Origin: Burkholderia pyrrocinia
GTDB lineage: Bacteria; Pseudomonadota; Gammaproteobacteria; Burkholderiales; Burkholderiaceae
Assembly (NCBI RefSeq): GCF_022809715.1
Contig: NZ_CP094460.1
Coordinates: forward strand, 372,001-436,000
Direction: 5' to 3'
DNA: 64,000 nucleotides
This document shows, piece after piece, positions 55,163 to 64,000 of this stretch (positions within the stretch are counted from its first letter, which is position 1; each line of letters begins with the position of its first letter). Made by a program: the position numbers and the translations under genes. The notes under the pieces are model-generated. The model ran no database searches. It was not told where the DNA came from and saw only the letters and a program-made list of their open reading frames with translations.

Positions 55163-55282
55163 TTCGGCTCCGTCGTTGAGTGACAGGACGGAGCGGATTA
55201 TGCAGACAAGTATCCAAAAGTGTTCATCTTCATGCGGAGGTAGCCTAATATCCGACCTTGAGCATCGTTTTTCGATACCAAA

Positions 55283-56020
55283 ATGACCGAAACCGCCCAA
55301 CTCATCGAAACGCTGAAGCGCCAGTTGAAGGCGCAGGGAATGACCTACCGCGACGTGGCGCGTGCGCTCGACGTTTCCGAGACGAGCGTGAAGCGGCTGT
55401 TCGCGAGCGGCCGCTTTACGCTGGAGCGCGTCGCGGAGATCGCGCAGTTGCTCGGCTATACGCTGGCCGAGCTCGTGCAGGAGGCATCGGCGTCGGCGCC
55501 GAGGCTGCACGTGCTGACCGAGCAGCAGGAGGCGCTGCTCGTGTCGGACGAGAAGCTGCTGCTCGTCGCCGTCTGCGCGATCAACTACTGGACCGTGCAG
55601 GACATCGTGTCGGCCTATCGATTGACGAAGGCCGAGTGCGTGAAATACCTGTTGATGCTCGACCGGATGAATGTCGTCGCGCTGCTGCCGGGCGACCGGA
55701 TTCGCGTGCGCGTCGCGCGCGATTTCGACTGGCTGCCCGGCGGGCCGATCCGTCGTTATTTCCATGCGCACGCGCTCGGCGATTTCCTCGACAGCCGTTT
55801 CGACGGCGCGGGCGAGACGATGACGTTCTCGCAAGGGATGCTGACGGAGGCGGCCGCCGCGGAACTCGAACTGGAATTGCGCCGGCTGCGCAGCAAGGCG
55901 GCCGCGCTGCATGCGGAATCGTCGTCAGCGCCGCTCGGGCAGAAGCACGGGACGGGCTTGCTGATCGCGAAGCGGGTCTGGGAGCCGACCGGTTTCCATG
56001 CGCTGCGGCGTGCCGCGTGA
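55283..56020 (+). CDS. XRE-family helix-turn-helix regulator
   Basis: A 245-residue protein. Residues about 5-65 are a Cro/C1-type helix-turn-helix (KAQGMTYRDVARALDVSETSVKRLFASGRFTLERVAEIAQLLG). The 180-residue C-terminal domain (LSAYRLTKAECVKYLLMLDRMNVVALLPGDRIRVRVARDF) is found in similar regulators but its ligand is unknown. It is transcribed away from the YiiX-like gene, its probable target. Together they separate pcaHG from pcaQ. Confidence 0.85.
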   Translation: MTETAQLIETLKRQLKAQGMTYRDVARALDVSETSVKRLFASGRFTLERVAEIAQLLGYTLAELVQEASASAPRLHVLTEQQEALLVSDEKLLLVAVCAINYWTVQDIVSAYRLTKAECVKYLLMLDRMNVVALLPGDRIRVRVARDFDWLPGGPIRRYFHAHALGDFLDSRFDGAGETMTFSQGMLTEAAAAELELELRRLRSKAAALHAESSSAPLGQKHGTGLLIAKRVWEPTGFHALRRAA

Positions 56021-56052
56021 CGTGTCACCGAATGCTTGGGCTTATCCGGAAA

Positions 56053-56100
56053 GTTATGCAAAATGGCATTTCATCGTCATTCGCATAACCACCCGTTATG
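56053..56100. promoter_or_regulatory. PcaQ-type operator overlapping the pcaQ start codon
   Basis: GTTATG (56053-56058), then CATAAC-N5-GTTATG (56084-56100), with the same 31-bp spacing as at pcaH. The last half site contains the pcaQ ATG (56098-56100), so occupancy would directly block pcaQ expression (autorepression). Confidence 0.75.
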
Positions 56101-57084
56101 AATAACCGTATCGCCGACGGCCGCGTCAAGTTTCGGCACCTGCAGTGCTTTCTCGCGGTCGCGCAGCTGGGCGGCGTGCAGAAGGCGGCCGAAAGCCTGT
56201 CGATCACGCAGCCGGCCGTGTCGAAGACGATCGCCGAACTGGAGGCGATCCTCGGCGTGAAGCTGTTCGAGCGCGGCCGGCAGGGCGCGCAGCCGACCCG
56301 CGAAGCGCAGTTGTTCATGCCGCACGCGAATGCGTGCGTGCTGGCGCTGCGGCAGGGTGTCGGGCTGCTCGCGCGCGAGGGCGGGGCCGCTGCCGCGACG
56401 CTGGAAATCGGCATGCTGCCGACTGTCGCGGCATCGCTTGCGCCCGCGTTGATGAAGGCGCTGGCGGAGCGCTGGCCGCGCATCGTCGTGCGGATCGCGA
56501 CGGCCGCGAACGCCGATCTGCTCGAGCGCCTGAAGTCCGGTGCGATCGAATGCGCGATCGGGCGACTGTCGGAACCGGAGCGGATGATCGGGCTCGCGTT
56601 CGAGCAGTTGTACAACGAGCCGCTCGTCGCGGTCGTGCGCGCAGGGCACCCGCTGCTGTCGAGCACGGCGCCGGCCACCGAGCTCGCGCGCTATCCGGTC
56701 GTGCTGCCGCCGTACGGCACGCTGATCCGCCAGTCGGCCGAGCAACTGCTCGGCACATGCGGCGTGCCGCCGCTGGATTCGTTCATCGAGGTGCTGTCGG
56801 TCTCGGTCGCGCGCGCGCTGGCGCTCGAGAACGACGCGGTCTGGTTCGTGCCGCTCTACGCGGCCGAATACGATCTGTCGGCCGGTGCGCTGGCGCGCCT
56901 GCCGCTGCCGTCCGCGGGTACCGACGAGCCGGTCGGGCTCATTCTGCGCACCGATGCGCAGCCGTCGCCGGTCGCACGGACGCTGATCGATGCCGTGCGC
57001 GACATCGCGCGGTCGCGGTTCGGCGACAAGCGCCCGCACCGGACGCCACGCGCCGCGCGCAAGCCGGGGCGCGGCGATCGCTGA
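56098..57084 (+). CDS. pcaQ: LysR-family activator of the protocatechuate pathway
   Basis: A 328-residue LysR regulator: helix-turn-helix at about 12-70 (VKFRHLQCFLAVAQLGGVQKAAESLSITQPAVSKTIAELE) and a periplasmic-binding-like effector domain from about 95. Its gene order and operator sites at pcaH identify it as PcaQ rather than another LysR. In other bacteria PcaQ activates pcaHG in response to beta-carboxy-cis,cis-muconate. The tail (RTPRAARKPGRGDR) is basic. Confidence 0.9.
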   Translation: MNNRIADGRVKFRHLQCFLAVAQLGGVQKAAESLSITQPAVSKTIAELEAILGVKLFERGRQGAQPTREAQLFMPHANACVLALRQGVGLLAREGGAAAATLEIGMLPTVAASLAPALMKALAERWPRIVVRIATAANADLLERLKSGAIECAIGRLSEPERMIGLAFEQLYNEPLVAVVRAGHPLLSSTAPATELARYPVVLPPYGTLIRQSAEQLLGTCGVPPLDSFIEVLSVSVARALALENDAVWFVPLYAAEYDLSAGALARLPLPSAGTDEPVGLILRTDAQPSPVARTLIDAVRDIARSRFGDKRPHRTPRAARKPGRGDR

Positions 57085-57175
57085 TCCTTCGTGCCGGGCG
57101 ACAGCCCGGCTCAGTCTTTTTCTCCGTTTCCGGATTGGCCATCCGGCCAGTAGCCGTCCTCGCGGTGCTTGGCAT

Positions 57176-57197
57176 ATCGTATCGTTTTTGGTACGAT
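57176..57197. promoter_or_regulatory. Operator of the toxin-antitoxin pair
   Basis: ATCGTA (57176-57181) and TACGAT (57192-57197) are an inverted repeat with a 10-bp spacer, 13 bp before the toxin ATG. It is a likely autoregulatory site. Confidence 0.5.
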
Positions 57198-57210
57198 CGG
57201 TGACAAGACG

Positions 57211-57570
57211 ATGGCGAGACAGCAGATTCAGGTCACGCTCGGCGTGCGGTTCTTCAGCACGGCATGCGGCAACGAGCCGGTACGCGAATGGCTCAAGGCG
57301 CTTGAGCGCGCGGAGCGAAGGGCGATCGGCGAAGAGATCAAAACCGTTCAATTCGGCTGGCCGCTCGGCATGCCACTGGTTCGGAAGATGGCGAAGGATC
57401 TGTGGGAGATCAGGATCGTGCTGCCCACGCGCAACGCTCGTGTCCTCTTCACGGTTGTCGGCGACACGATGGTCCTGCTGCACGGGTTCATCAAGAAGTC
57501 GCCGGCCACGCCGTCGGACGATCTCGACGTCACCGTCGCGCGCCTGACAGCGCTGACGCACGCCATTTGA
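57211..57570 (+). CDS. HigB/RelE-type toxin (Gp49-like)
   Basis: A 119-residue protein with the RelE/HigB fold pattern: RFFSTACGNEPVREWLKALERAERRAIGEEIKTVQFG, then KDLWEIRIVLPTRNARVLFTVVGDTMVLLHGFIKKSPATP. The last block is typical of phage-derived Gp49-like HigB toxins, which cleave ribosome-bound mRNA. ATG 57211 is chosen; ATG 57169 would put the inverted repeat inside the gene. It precedes its antitoxin, the usual order for higBA. Confidence 0.85.
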   Translation: MARQQIQVTLGVRFFSTACGNEPVREWLKALERAERRAIGEEIKTVQFGWPLGMPLVRKMAKDLWEIRIVLPTRNARVLFTVVGDTMVLLHGFIKKSPATPSDDLDVTVARLTALTHAI

Positions 57571-57641
57571 ATTCCCGGTTGCGCCGGAACGCACCGTCTC
57601 CGACGGTCGGGCAGCCGCAACGCCATGCACTGGAGTACGAC

Positions 57642-57938
57642 ATGACGACCACGAACAACCCGCATATCGGCAGCGATTTCGATACCTTCCTCGAAGAGGA
57701 CGGCAATCTCGAAGCGGCCACCGCCACCGCGATCAAGCGCGTGATCGCGTGGCAGATCGGGCAGGAAATGAAGGCGCAGCACATCACGAAAACCGCGATG
57801 GCCGCGCGGATGAAAACCAGCCGTGCCGCGCTCAACCGGCTGCTCGACGAAACCGACACGAGCCTCACGCTGGCGACGCTCGCGAGCGCGGCCGCAGCAC
57901 TCGGCAAACGGCTCAGCTTCGAGCTGGTGCCGGCCTGA
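57642..57938 (+). CDS. HigA-type XRE antitoxin
   Basis: A 98-residue protein whose C-terminal half is a Cro/C1 helix-turn-helix (ITKTAMAARMKTSRAALNRLLDETDTSLTLATLASAAAALGKRL). The N-terminal part likely wraps the toxin. It lies 71 bp after the toxin gene and probably represses the operon at the upstream dyad. Confidence 0.85.
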   Translation: MTTTNNPHIGSDFDTFLEEDGNLEAATATAIKRVIAWQIGQEMKAQHITKTAMAARMKTSRAALNRLLDETDTSLTLATLASAAAALGKRLSFELVPA

Positions 57939-58079
57939 CCGGCGTGACGAAACGGCGCGCGGTCGGTTTGCGGCGATCGTCCGCGTGATGCGTGCAGCGA
58001 ATTGGCCGGTGATCCGGCCTGCGAGTCACCGGCGCGTCGCCGTGAGCGGGCAGGCGTCGGCCCAGGCGCATTCGGCGGG

Positions 58080-59354
58080 TCATTTGCGCGGCCCGGTCAC
58101 CTGCAGATAAAGCAGCGCGCCGCCCGCGAGCAGCAGCGGGCACAGCAGATACCAGCCCGTCGTCAGGAACAGCCCGGCAACCGCAACCAGCGAAATCCAC
58201 GCGCAGCGGTAAGCGATGCCGCCGCGCGGCAGCAACTTCAGCGCGGCGGCAGCACCGAGCCCATACACCATCACGAAACACCCGGACGTCACGAGCACGA
58301 GCGGTTTCGGCCCGACGTCCGAGATCGTCGTCGCGGCCAGCGCGACGGCCGCGAGCACGGCGATCACGCCGAGGCTGCGGCGCGGGACGCCGCCGACCTG
58401 GCTGCCTTGCGCGAGCCACGCGGGCAATGCGCCGTCGCGCCCGAGCGCCGCGCCGAGCTTGGCCGCGCCCGCGAAATACGCGTTCATCGTGCCGAGCGTG
58501 AGCAGCAGCGCGGCCGCGGCCGCGAGCACCTGCGCGTGGCCGCCGATGCCGCCCGCGATCAGTTCGGCGAGCGGTGCGCCCGATGCGCCTGCAGACGGCC
58601 CGAGCACCGTCACGCTCGCGGCGGCGACCGACAGATACAGGAACCCGACGACCACGACCGCGATGCCGGCCGAGCGCGGCATGTCGTGCGCGGGCCGGCG
58701 GAATTCGGCCGCGAGATGCGTGATCGCTTCCCAGCCGGCGAAGCTCCACACGAGCAGCGCGGCAGCCTGGCCGACCGCGAGCCAGCCGTGCGGCGCGAAC
58801 GGCTGCAGGTTCGAGGTGCGCGCATGCGGCGCGGACGCCAGCACCGCGGCGAGCAGCAGCGCGACGAGCAGTGCCGACAGTACGAGCTGCATGCGGCCTG
58901 ATACGGTGACGCCGAATGCATTCGCGGCCGACACGGTGGCGATCAGTGCGGCAGCCGTGACGATGACCGTCGTGTGCCCGCCGCCCGTGACGGCCGCGAC
59001 GTACGCGCCGCCGAACATCGCGGCGGCCGGCGCGCCGGCCGGCACCGCAAAGTAGAAGCACCAGCCGACGATCGCCGCCGCCTTCGGCCCGAATGCGCGC
59101 CGTGCGTAGGTCGACACGCCGCCCGCGTCGGGATAGCGTGCGCCGAGTGCGGCGAAGGTGGCCGCGAGCGGCCCGGACAGCACGACGAGCGCAGCCCACG
59201 CGAGCAGCGACGCCGGGCCGGCGACCTCGGCGGCCAGCGCAGGCAACGCGATCACGCCGGTGCCGAGCACCGCGCCGATATACAGTGCGGCACCCTGGAA
59301 AATGGTCAGCGAGCCCGCGTGATGAGCGGCGGGCGAGTCGGCATGCGCAGGCAT
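58080..59354 (-). CDS. APC-family amino-acid transporter (YjeH-like)
   Basis: A 424-residue, twelve-helix inner-membrane protein. YIGAVLGTGVIALPALAAEVAGPASLLAW is the first-helix APC motif, and SFAGWEAITHLAAEFRRPAHDMPRS is the family loop. The pattern is closest to YjeH-type exporters of methionine and branched-chain amino acids; import cannot be excluded. It is an isolated gene between the toxin-antitoxin pair and lhr. Confidence 0.82.
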   Translation of the reverse strand: MPAHADSPAAHHAGSLTIFQGAALYIGAVLGTGVIALPALAAEVAGPASLLAWAALVVLSGPLAATFAALGARYPDAGGVSTYARRAFGPKAAAIVGWCFYFAVPAGAPAAAMFGGAYVAAVTGGGHTTVIVTAAALIATVSAANAFGVTVSGRMQLVLSALLVALLLAAVLASAPHARTSNLQPFAPHGWLAVGQAAALLVWSFAGWEAITHLAAEFRRPAHDMPRSAGIAVVVVGFLYLSVAAASVTVLGPSAGASGAPLAELIAGGIGGHAQVLAAAAALLLTLGTMNAYFAGAAKLGAALGRDGALPAWLAQGSQVGGVPRRSLGVIAVLAAVALAATTISDVGPKPLVLVTSGCFVMVYGLGAAAALKLLPRGGIAYRCAWISLVAVAGLFLTTGWYLLCPLLLAGGALLYLQVTGPRK

Positions 59355-59489
59355 GAGCGGCAGTCTCCGGAAGTCTTGTTGTGTGTGGGCGCGGGAGCCC
59401 GCGCGGTCAATCGCACGATGCTACCCGAACGATGGCGGCAGCGCGGCCCGGCGATCAGTAGTCTGCGCTGCGCCGTCTGTCAGCCGATG

Positions 59490-62400
59490 TCAGCAGTGGC
59501 GCGCGAGCCGCAGGCGCGCATCCTCGCGCGCGGCGGGCGACAGTTCGGGCGCGTAGTGGAATGAACCCGACACGAGCGATGCGACGGGCACGCCGTCGCG
59601 GAACAGCACGCGATTGCCGGCCAGCGCCGGCACCTTGTCGCCGGGCAGCAGCGTGCCGGCGAGATTCAACGGGTCGGCGCCCGTCACGCATATGTACTGC
59701 CCGTCGCCGGGTTGCCGCCGCAGTTCGCGCAGGATCGGAATCGCCTCGGGCAGCGCGAACTGCTCGCCCGCGAGCCCGGCGACGAAACGTCCACCGCGAA
59801 TCTCGCCGCGCGCTTCGAGGCGCTGCAGCACGCGCGCGAGTTCGCGCCAGCTCGGCAGCCAGTCGGCCTCGCGTTCGAGCAGCCGCCAGAACACGACGCC
59901 GTAGCGGCGCAGCAGCGTCCACGCGATGTGTTCGAGCGCGTCGGGATCGGTCGCGGCCGGGCCGCGTTTCGGCGTCGGCGCATCGTCCGGCGGCGCGTGA
60001 CGCTGCACGAGCGCCCAGCGGCCCGCATCGTCCATCCCGCCGATCAGCGCGCCGCCGCGCCGCGTGCGCGGCGCATAGGTCGCGCTGCGCTTGACGGCCG
60101 GCTTCAGCAGCGCACGCAGGCCCGCGTAGCTGTCCGCATTCACGAGGCCGGCCGACACGAGCTCGCCGAGTGCCTGTTCGAGTTCGACGGGCAGCATGTG
60201 CAGGTCGTCGAGCAGCGCATCGAAAAACATCGCGCCGTGCGCGGCGAGCGCGTCGCGTACCTGCGTGGCCCGCGCGGACAGCGCCGGTTGCGCGTCGGGG
60301 TCGCGCAGTGCCTGCCATGCGGCGAGGTGGCGGCGCGGCAGCAGCACGATCGGCGTCGTCTTCACAGGCGTGCCGGCCGTGCGCGCCGGTGCGCCGATGC
60401 GGGTCCACACGAGCTTGCCCGAGCGGCACAGCTCGTCGAGGCCGCCCGCCATGTAGTCGGTGAGCCGTGCGGGCAGCAGCGCGTCTTCCCACGCGCTTGC
60501 CGCGGCTTCGTAGCCTTCGAGTTGTTCGACCACGGCCGCGAGTGCGTCGCGGCCCGTGCCGCGCGTGTCCGGCGTCAGGTGTTGCCAATGGAACAGGAAG
60601 CGCATGAAGTCGGCGCGCTCGACCGGTTCGATCTCGCGGCGCAGCCGCTTCACCGTATAGCGATGAATGCGCGCGAGCAGATGGCGTTCGCACCATTCGT
60701 CCGTCATCGCACCCGGCGTGAACCGGCCGCGCATCACATAGCCTTCGCGCTCCAGCGCCGCGAGTGCCGTCGCGATCGACGCCGGCGGCAGGCCGAGCGG
60801 TGTCGCGATCGCGTCGAGCGCAAGCGGCCCGAAGCCGGTGAGCCGCGCGCGGACCACGTCGACGAGTGCGGCATCGGCTTCCCACGGTTGCGCGCAGGCG
60901 GCCGGCACCTTGAGCGCCGGCGCCACGCGCGCGTCGGGATGCAGCGCGCGCAGGCATACGAGCCGTTCGACCGGCACCCACAGCGCGGCGCCCTCCGGCG
61001 CGACGAGTTTTGTCGCGCGGCGGCGCTCCGCGAGTTCCGCGAGCCGGTCGGGCCAGCCTTCGTGGGCCTGTGCTTCGCTGTCGGCGACGCATGCGAGCGT
61101 GAGCAGCGCATCGTGCATTTCGTCGGCGTCGCGCACGAGCGGCCATGCCTCGTCGCGCACCGCATCGATCGCGTCGGCGTCGAGCGCGCCGAGATCGTCG
61201 GCCGATTCGGGATCGCTCCAGCGGCGCGACTGCACGGCCTGCGTGCGGCGTTCCTCGAGCGGCGCATCGTCGAGGAACGCGTAGGGTTTCGCGTTCAGGA
61301 TCTCGGCCGCGAGCGGCGACGGCGCGGGCAGGTCGCGCGCGACGAGCTCGATCGCGCCGCTTTCGATCCGGCGCAGCAGCGCGAGCCAGCCGTCGGTGTC
61401 CATCGCGTCGTGCAGGCAATCGTCGAGCGTCTGGTCGACGAGCGGGTGATGCGGTATCTCGCGTTCGCCGACGATGTTCTCGAGGCACGCGACCTGATCC
61501 GGGAACACGGTCGCGAGCAGATCCTCGCTCTTCATCCGCTGCAGTTGCGGCGCGGTGCGCCGGCCGCCCGTGAAGCGCGGCAGCGCGAGCGCGGTCGTCG
61601 CGTTCCAGCGCCAGCGCACGCCGAACATCGGCGCGTCGAGCAGCGCCTGGACCAGCACGTGCTCGGCGCTGGCCGAACGCAGGTAGCGCCACACCTCGTC
61701 GAGCGCGAAGCTGTGCGCGAGCGACAGCGACAGGATGATCGCGTCGTCGGTCGCGGCGGCCTGCAGCTCGAAGTTGAAACTGCGGCAGAAGCGCTTGCGC
61801 AGCGCGAGCCCCCACGCGCGGTTGATGCGGCTGCCGAACGGCGAATGGATCACGAGCTGCGTGCCGCCCGATTCGTCGAAGAAACGCTCCATCACGAGCG
61901 TGTCCTGCGTCGGCAGCGCGCCGAGCGCGGCGCGCGTGCGGGCGAGGTAGTCGGCGATCTGGTGCGCGGCGTCGGGCGACAGGTGGAGATCGTCGATGAG
62001 CCAGCGCAGTGCCGGCGCGAGGCGGCTTTCGGCGGGGGCGATCGCGGTGCCTGTTGCGGTTTCCGCTTTGGCTGCCGCCTTGCTCGCGGCGTTACTGCTT
62101 GCGCGCTTGCGTCCGCCGATGTCCGCTTGCCGGTCGCCGTCGGCGAACAGCCCGTCGAGCCGTGCACGCAGCCGGCCGACCGCCGCCGACAGCTCGTCGC
62201 TGCGCCCCGGCGCCTCGCCGAGCCAGAACGGAATGTTCGGCGACTGGCCCTGCGCGTCCTCGACGCGCACGCGGCCCGTCTCCACGCGAATGATCCGGTA
62301 CGACTGGTTGCCCAGCTGGAACACGTCGCCGGCCAGGCTCTCGATCGCGAAATCCTCGTTGACGGTGCCGACCTGGATGCCCTGCGGTTCGAGCAGCACT

Positions 62401-63944
62401 GCATAGTCGGCCATGTCGGGGATCGTGCCGCCCGACGTGGTCGCGGTCATCATCGCGTTGCGGCGCCCGCGCACCGTACCGCCGACCACGTCGCGATGCA
62501 GGTACGCGCCGCGCACGCCGCGGCGGCTCGTGAAGCCTTCGGCGAGCATCTTCATCACTTCGTCGAAGCGCTCGCGCGTCAGCCTCCCGTACGGCGCCGC
62601 GCGCGTGAAGCTCGCATACAGCGCGTCCTCCTGCCATTCCGTGCACGCGACTTCGGCGACGATCTGCTGCGCGAGCACGTCGAGCGGCGCTTCGGGAATC
62701 CTCAACGTGTCGAGTTCGCCGCGTTGCACGCAATCGAGCAGCGCCGCGCATTCGACGAGTTCGTCGCGCGACAGCGGGAACAGCCGGCCCTTCGGCACGC
62801 CGCCGACGTGGTGCCCCGAGCGGCCGACGCGCTGCAGGAACGGCGCGATGCCGCGCGGCGAGCCGACCTGGCAGACGAGATCGACATCGCCGATGTCGAT
62901 GCCGAGTTCGAGCGATGCGGTGGCGACGAGCAGCTTCAGTTCGCCGCGCTTCAGGCGCTGCTCGGCATCGAAACGGTGCTCCTTCGCGAGACTGCCGTGA
63001 TGCGCGGCGATCGCTTCCTTGCCGAGCCGGTCGGCGAGATGGCGCGCCATGCGCTCGGCAGTGCGCCGCGTGTTGACGAACACCAGCGTCGTGCGATGCG
63101 CGGCCGCGAGCCCCGCGATCCGGTCGTATATCTGTTCCCACACGTCGGTCGCCATCACGGGTTCGAGCGGCACGTTCGGCAGTTCGAGCGCGAGGTCGCG
63201 CTCGCGCGTGTGGCCCGTGTCGACGATCGTGCAGTCGCGCGGCGCATCGGCCGGGCCGCCGACCAGGAAGCGCGCGACCGCGTCGATCGGCTTTTGCGTC
63301 GCCGACAGCCCGATGCGCGGCAGCGCATGGCCGGCCAGCGCGTCGAGACGTTCGAGCGACAGCGCGAGATGGCTGCCGCGCTTGGACGATGCGAGCGCGT
63401 GGATTTCGTCGACGATGACCGAGCGCACGTTCGACAGCATCTGCCGCCCCGATGTGGACGACAGCAGTACGTACAGCGACTCGGGCGTCGTGACGAGGAT
63501 GTGCGGCGCGCGCTTGCGCAGCGCGACGCGCTCGGCCTGCGTCGTGTCGCCGGTGCGCACGGCGGTGCGGATCGCCGGCACCGGCAGGCCGAGTTGCGCG
63601 AGCGATTCGCCGATGCCGGCGAGCGGTGCGTCGAGGTTCACGTGGATGTCGTTCGACAGCGCCTTCAGCGGCGACACGTAGACGACGAGCGTCGCATCGG
63701 GAAGCGCGCCGTCGTGCGACAGCGCATCGCGCACCAGATCGTCGAGCGCGCACAGGAACGCGGTGAGCGTCTTGCCGGAGCCGGTCGGCGCGGCGACGAG
63801 CGTCGAGCGGCCGGCCTTGATGTGCGGCCACGCGAGCGCCTGCGCGCCGGTCGGCGCGGCGAACGTGCGCCGGAACCACGCGGCGACGGCCGGGTGGAAC
63901 ACGTCGAGCGCACTGGCGGCAGGGCGGGTAGCGGTGACGTCCAT
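59490..63944 (-). CDS. lhr: Lhr-type ATP-dependent helicase, full length
   Basis: A 1484-residue superfamily 2 helicase. Walker A APTGSGKT is at 52-59, VDEIHAL (DEIH) at 178-184, then [21 protein letters not shown] and [16 protein letters not shown] (motif VI) in RecA domain 2. The Lhr winged-helix and the long C-terminal region (DUF4011/Lhr core, HTH_42-like) follow to the end. Full-length Lhr is a single-stranded DNA translocase that unwinds RNA:DNA hybrids and is linked to the DNA-damage response. No partner gene is in the window. Confidence 0.95.
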   Translation of the reverse strand: MDVTATRPAASALDVFHPAVAAWFRRTFAAPTGAQALAWPHIKAGRSTLVAAPTGSGKTLTAFLCALDDLVRDALSHDGALPDATLVVYVSPLKALSNDIHVNLDAPLAGIGESLAQLGLPVPAIRTAVRTGDTTQAERVALRKRAPHILVTTPESLYVLLSSTSGRQMLSNVRSVIVDEIHALASSKRGSHLALSLERLDALAGHALPRIGLSATQKPIDAVARFLVGGPADAPRDCTIVDTGHTRERDLALELPNVPLEPVMATDVWEQIYDRIAGLAAAHRTTLVFVNTRRTAERMARHLADRLGKEAIAAHHGSLAKEHRFDAEQRLKRGELKLLVATASLELGIDIGDVDLVCQVGSPRGIAPFLQRVGRSGHHVGGVPKGRLFPLSRDELVECAALLDCVQRGELDTLRIPEAPLDVLAQQIVAEVACTEWQEDALYASFTRAAPYGRLTRERFDEVMKMLAEGFTSRRGVRGAYLHRDVVGGTVRGRRNAMMTATTSGGTIPDMADYAVLLEPQGIQVGTVNEDFAIESLAGDVFQLGNQSYRIIRVETGRVRVEDAQGQSPNIPFWLGEAPGRSDELSAAVGRLRARLDGLFADGDRQADIGGRKRASSNAASKAAAKAETATGTAIAPAESRLAPALRWLIDDLHLSPDAAHQIADYLARTRAALGALPTQDTLVMERFFDESGGTQLVIHSPFGSRINRAWGLALRKRFCRSFNFELQAAATDDAIILSLSLAHSFALDEVWRYLRSASAEHVLVQALLDAPMFGVRWRWNATTALALPRFTGGRRTAPQLQRMKSEDLLATVFPDQVACLENIVGEREIPHHPLVDQTLDDCLHDAMDTDGWLALLRRIESGAIELVARDLPAPSPLAAEILNAKPYAFLDDAPLEERRTQAVQSRRWSDPESADDLGALDADAIDAVRDEAWPLVRDADEMHDALLTLACVADSEAQAHEGWPDRLAELAERRRATKLVAPEGAALWVPVERLVCLRALHPDARVAPALKVPAACAQPWEADAALVDVVRARLTGFGPLALDAIATPLGLPPASIATALAALEREGYVMRGRFTPGAMTDEWCERHLLARIHRYTVKRLRREIEPVERADFMRFLFHWQHLTPDTRGTGRDALAAVVEQLEGYEAAASAWEDALLPARLTDYMAGGLDELCRSGKLVWTRIGAPARTAGTPVKTTPIVLLPRRHLAAWQALRDPDAQPALSARATQVRDALAAHGAMFFDALLDDLHMLPVELEQALGELVSAGLVNADSYAGLRALLKPAVKRSATYAPRTRRGGALIGGMDDAGRWALVQRHAPPDDAPTPKRGPAATDPDALEHIAWTLLRRYGVVFWRLLEREADWLPSWRELARVLQRLEARGEIRGGRFVAGLAGEQFALPEAIPILRELRRQPGDGQYICVTGADPLNLAGTLLPGDKVPALAGNRVLFRDGVPVASLVSGSFHYAPELSPAAREDARLRLARHC

Positions 63945-64000
63945 CGGAGCGTTGAAATGGGGTGCGAGCGCGCGGACGGATCGCGCGCGAATCGAATCGT

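Noticed and set aside
57169..57210. Upstream ATG at 57169 for the toxin
   Set aside because: It would place the palindromic operator inside the gene and adds residues absent from HigB-type toxins.
1..64000. tRNA, rRNA, insertion sequences or prophage genes
   Set aside because: No transposase, integrase, terminal repeat, tRNA cloverleaf or rRNA segment was recognised on either strand.

Overview
The window is very GC-rich, densely packed bacterial DNA. Gene content and protein style point to a Burkholderia, most likely of the cepacia complex, on a secondary replicon. The reasons are the Gram-negative porin, pcaQ/pcaHG, the hydroxyproline cluster, a gsi-type peptide operon, DUF2917 beside a MocR regulator, and a region-1.1-containing RpoD paralogue. 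This placement comes from gene content and style, not from a database search.

Layout. 1-5913 (minus): a tightly overlapping six-gene operon for making a nucleotidyl-activated phosphonate and probably a phosphonolipid. It encodes a CDP-alcohol phosphotransferase, an Fe/2OG oxygenase, a flippase-like membrane protein, a nucleotidyltransferase, a PEP mutase-nucleotidyltransferase fusion and phosphonopyruvate decarboxylase (cut by the window edge). 6567-8081: a CoA-transferase. 8430-13193: a MerR regulator, a Pol X-like helix-hairpin-helix protein, an RpoD paralogue and two envelope proteins. 13352-15211: ilvD. 15492-24755: a divergent trans-4-hydroxy-L-proline catabolic locus (epimerase, three-subunit D-hydroxyproline dehydrogenase, deaminase, permease, semialdehyde dehydrogenase, imino-acid reductase). 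25135-26333: an ArsR-type sulfur-sensing repressor with a split YeeE/YedE transporter. 26465-26728: a striking array of 33 octamers. 26734-28772: DUF2917 and a MocR regulator sharing a control region. 28837-32087 (minus): a metallophosphatase/di-haem peroxidase pair and a small gene with two overlapping LexA-type boxes. 32267-35615: a methyltransferase, a small membrane protein and a BCCT transporter.

35994-41014 (minus): MFS transporter, GH31 glycosidase and porin, a glycoside uptake operon. 41482-50820 (plus): RpiR regulator, isoaspartyl peptidase, GsiABCD peptide importer, P1-family peptidase and D-aminopeptidase, a compact operon for importing and cleaving peptides with unusual linkages. 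50856-52557: hydrolase and AraC regulator. 53016-57084: pcaHG and pcaQ, separated by a two-gene insert, with matching regulatory modules beside each. 57211-57938: a toxin-antitoxin pair. 58080-59354: an amino-acid permease. 59490-63944: a complete Lhr-type helicase.

The best candidate for an undescribed system is the phosphonate/phosphonolipid operon at the left edge. Other observations worth following are the LexA-box small gene, the octamer array, the duplicated PcaQ control module and a candidate small RNA near 52.7 kb.
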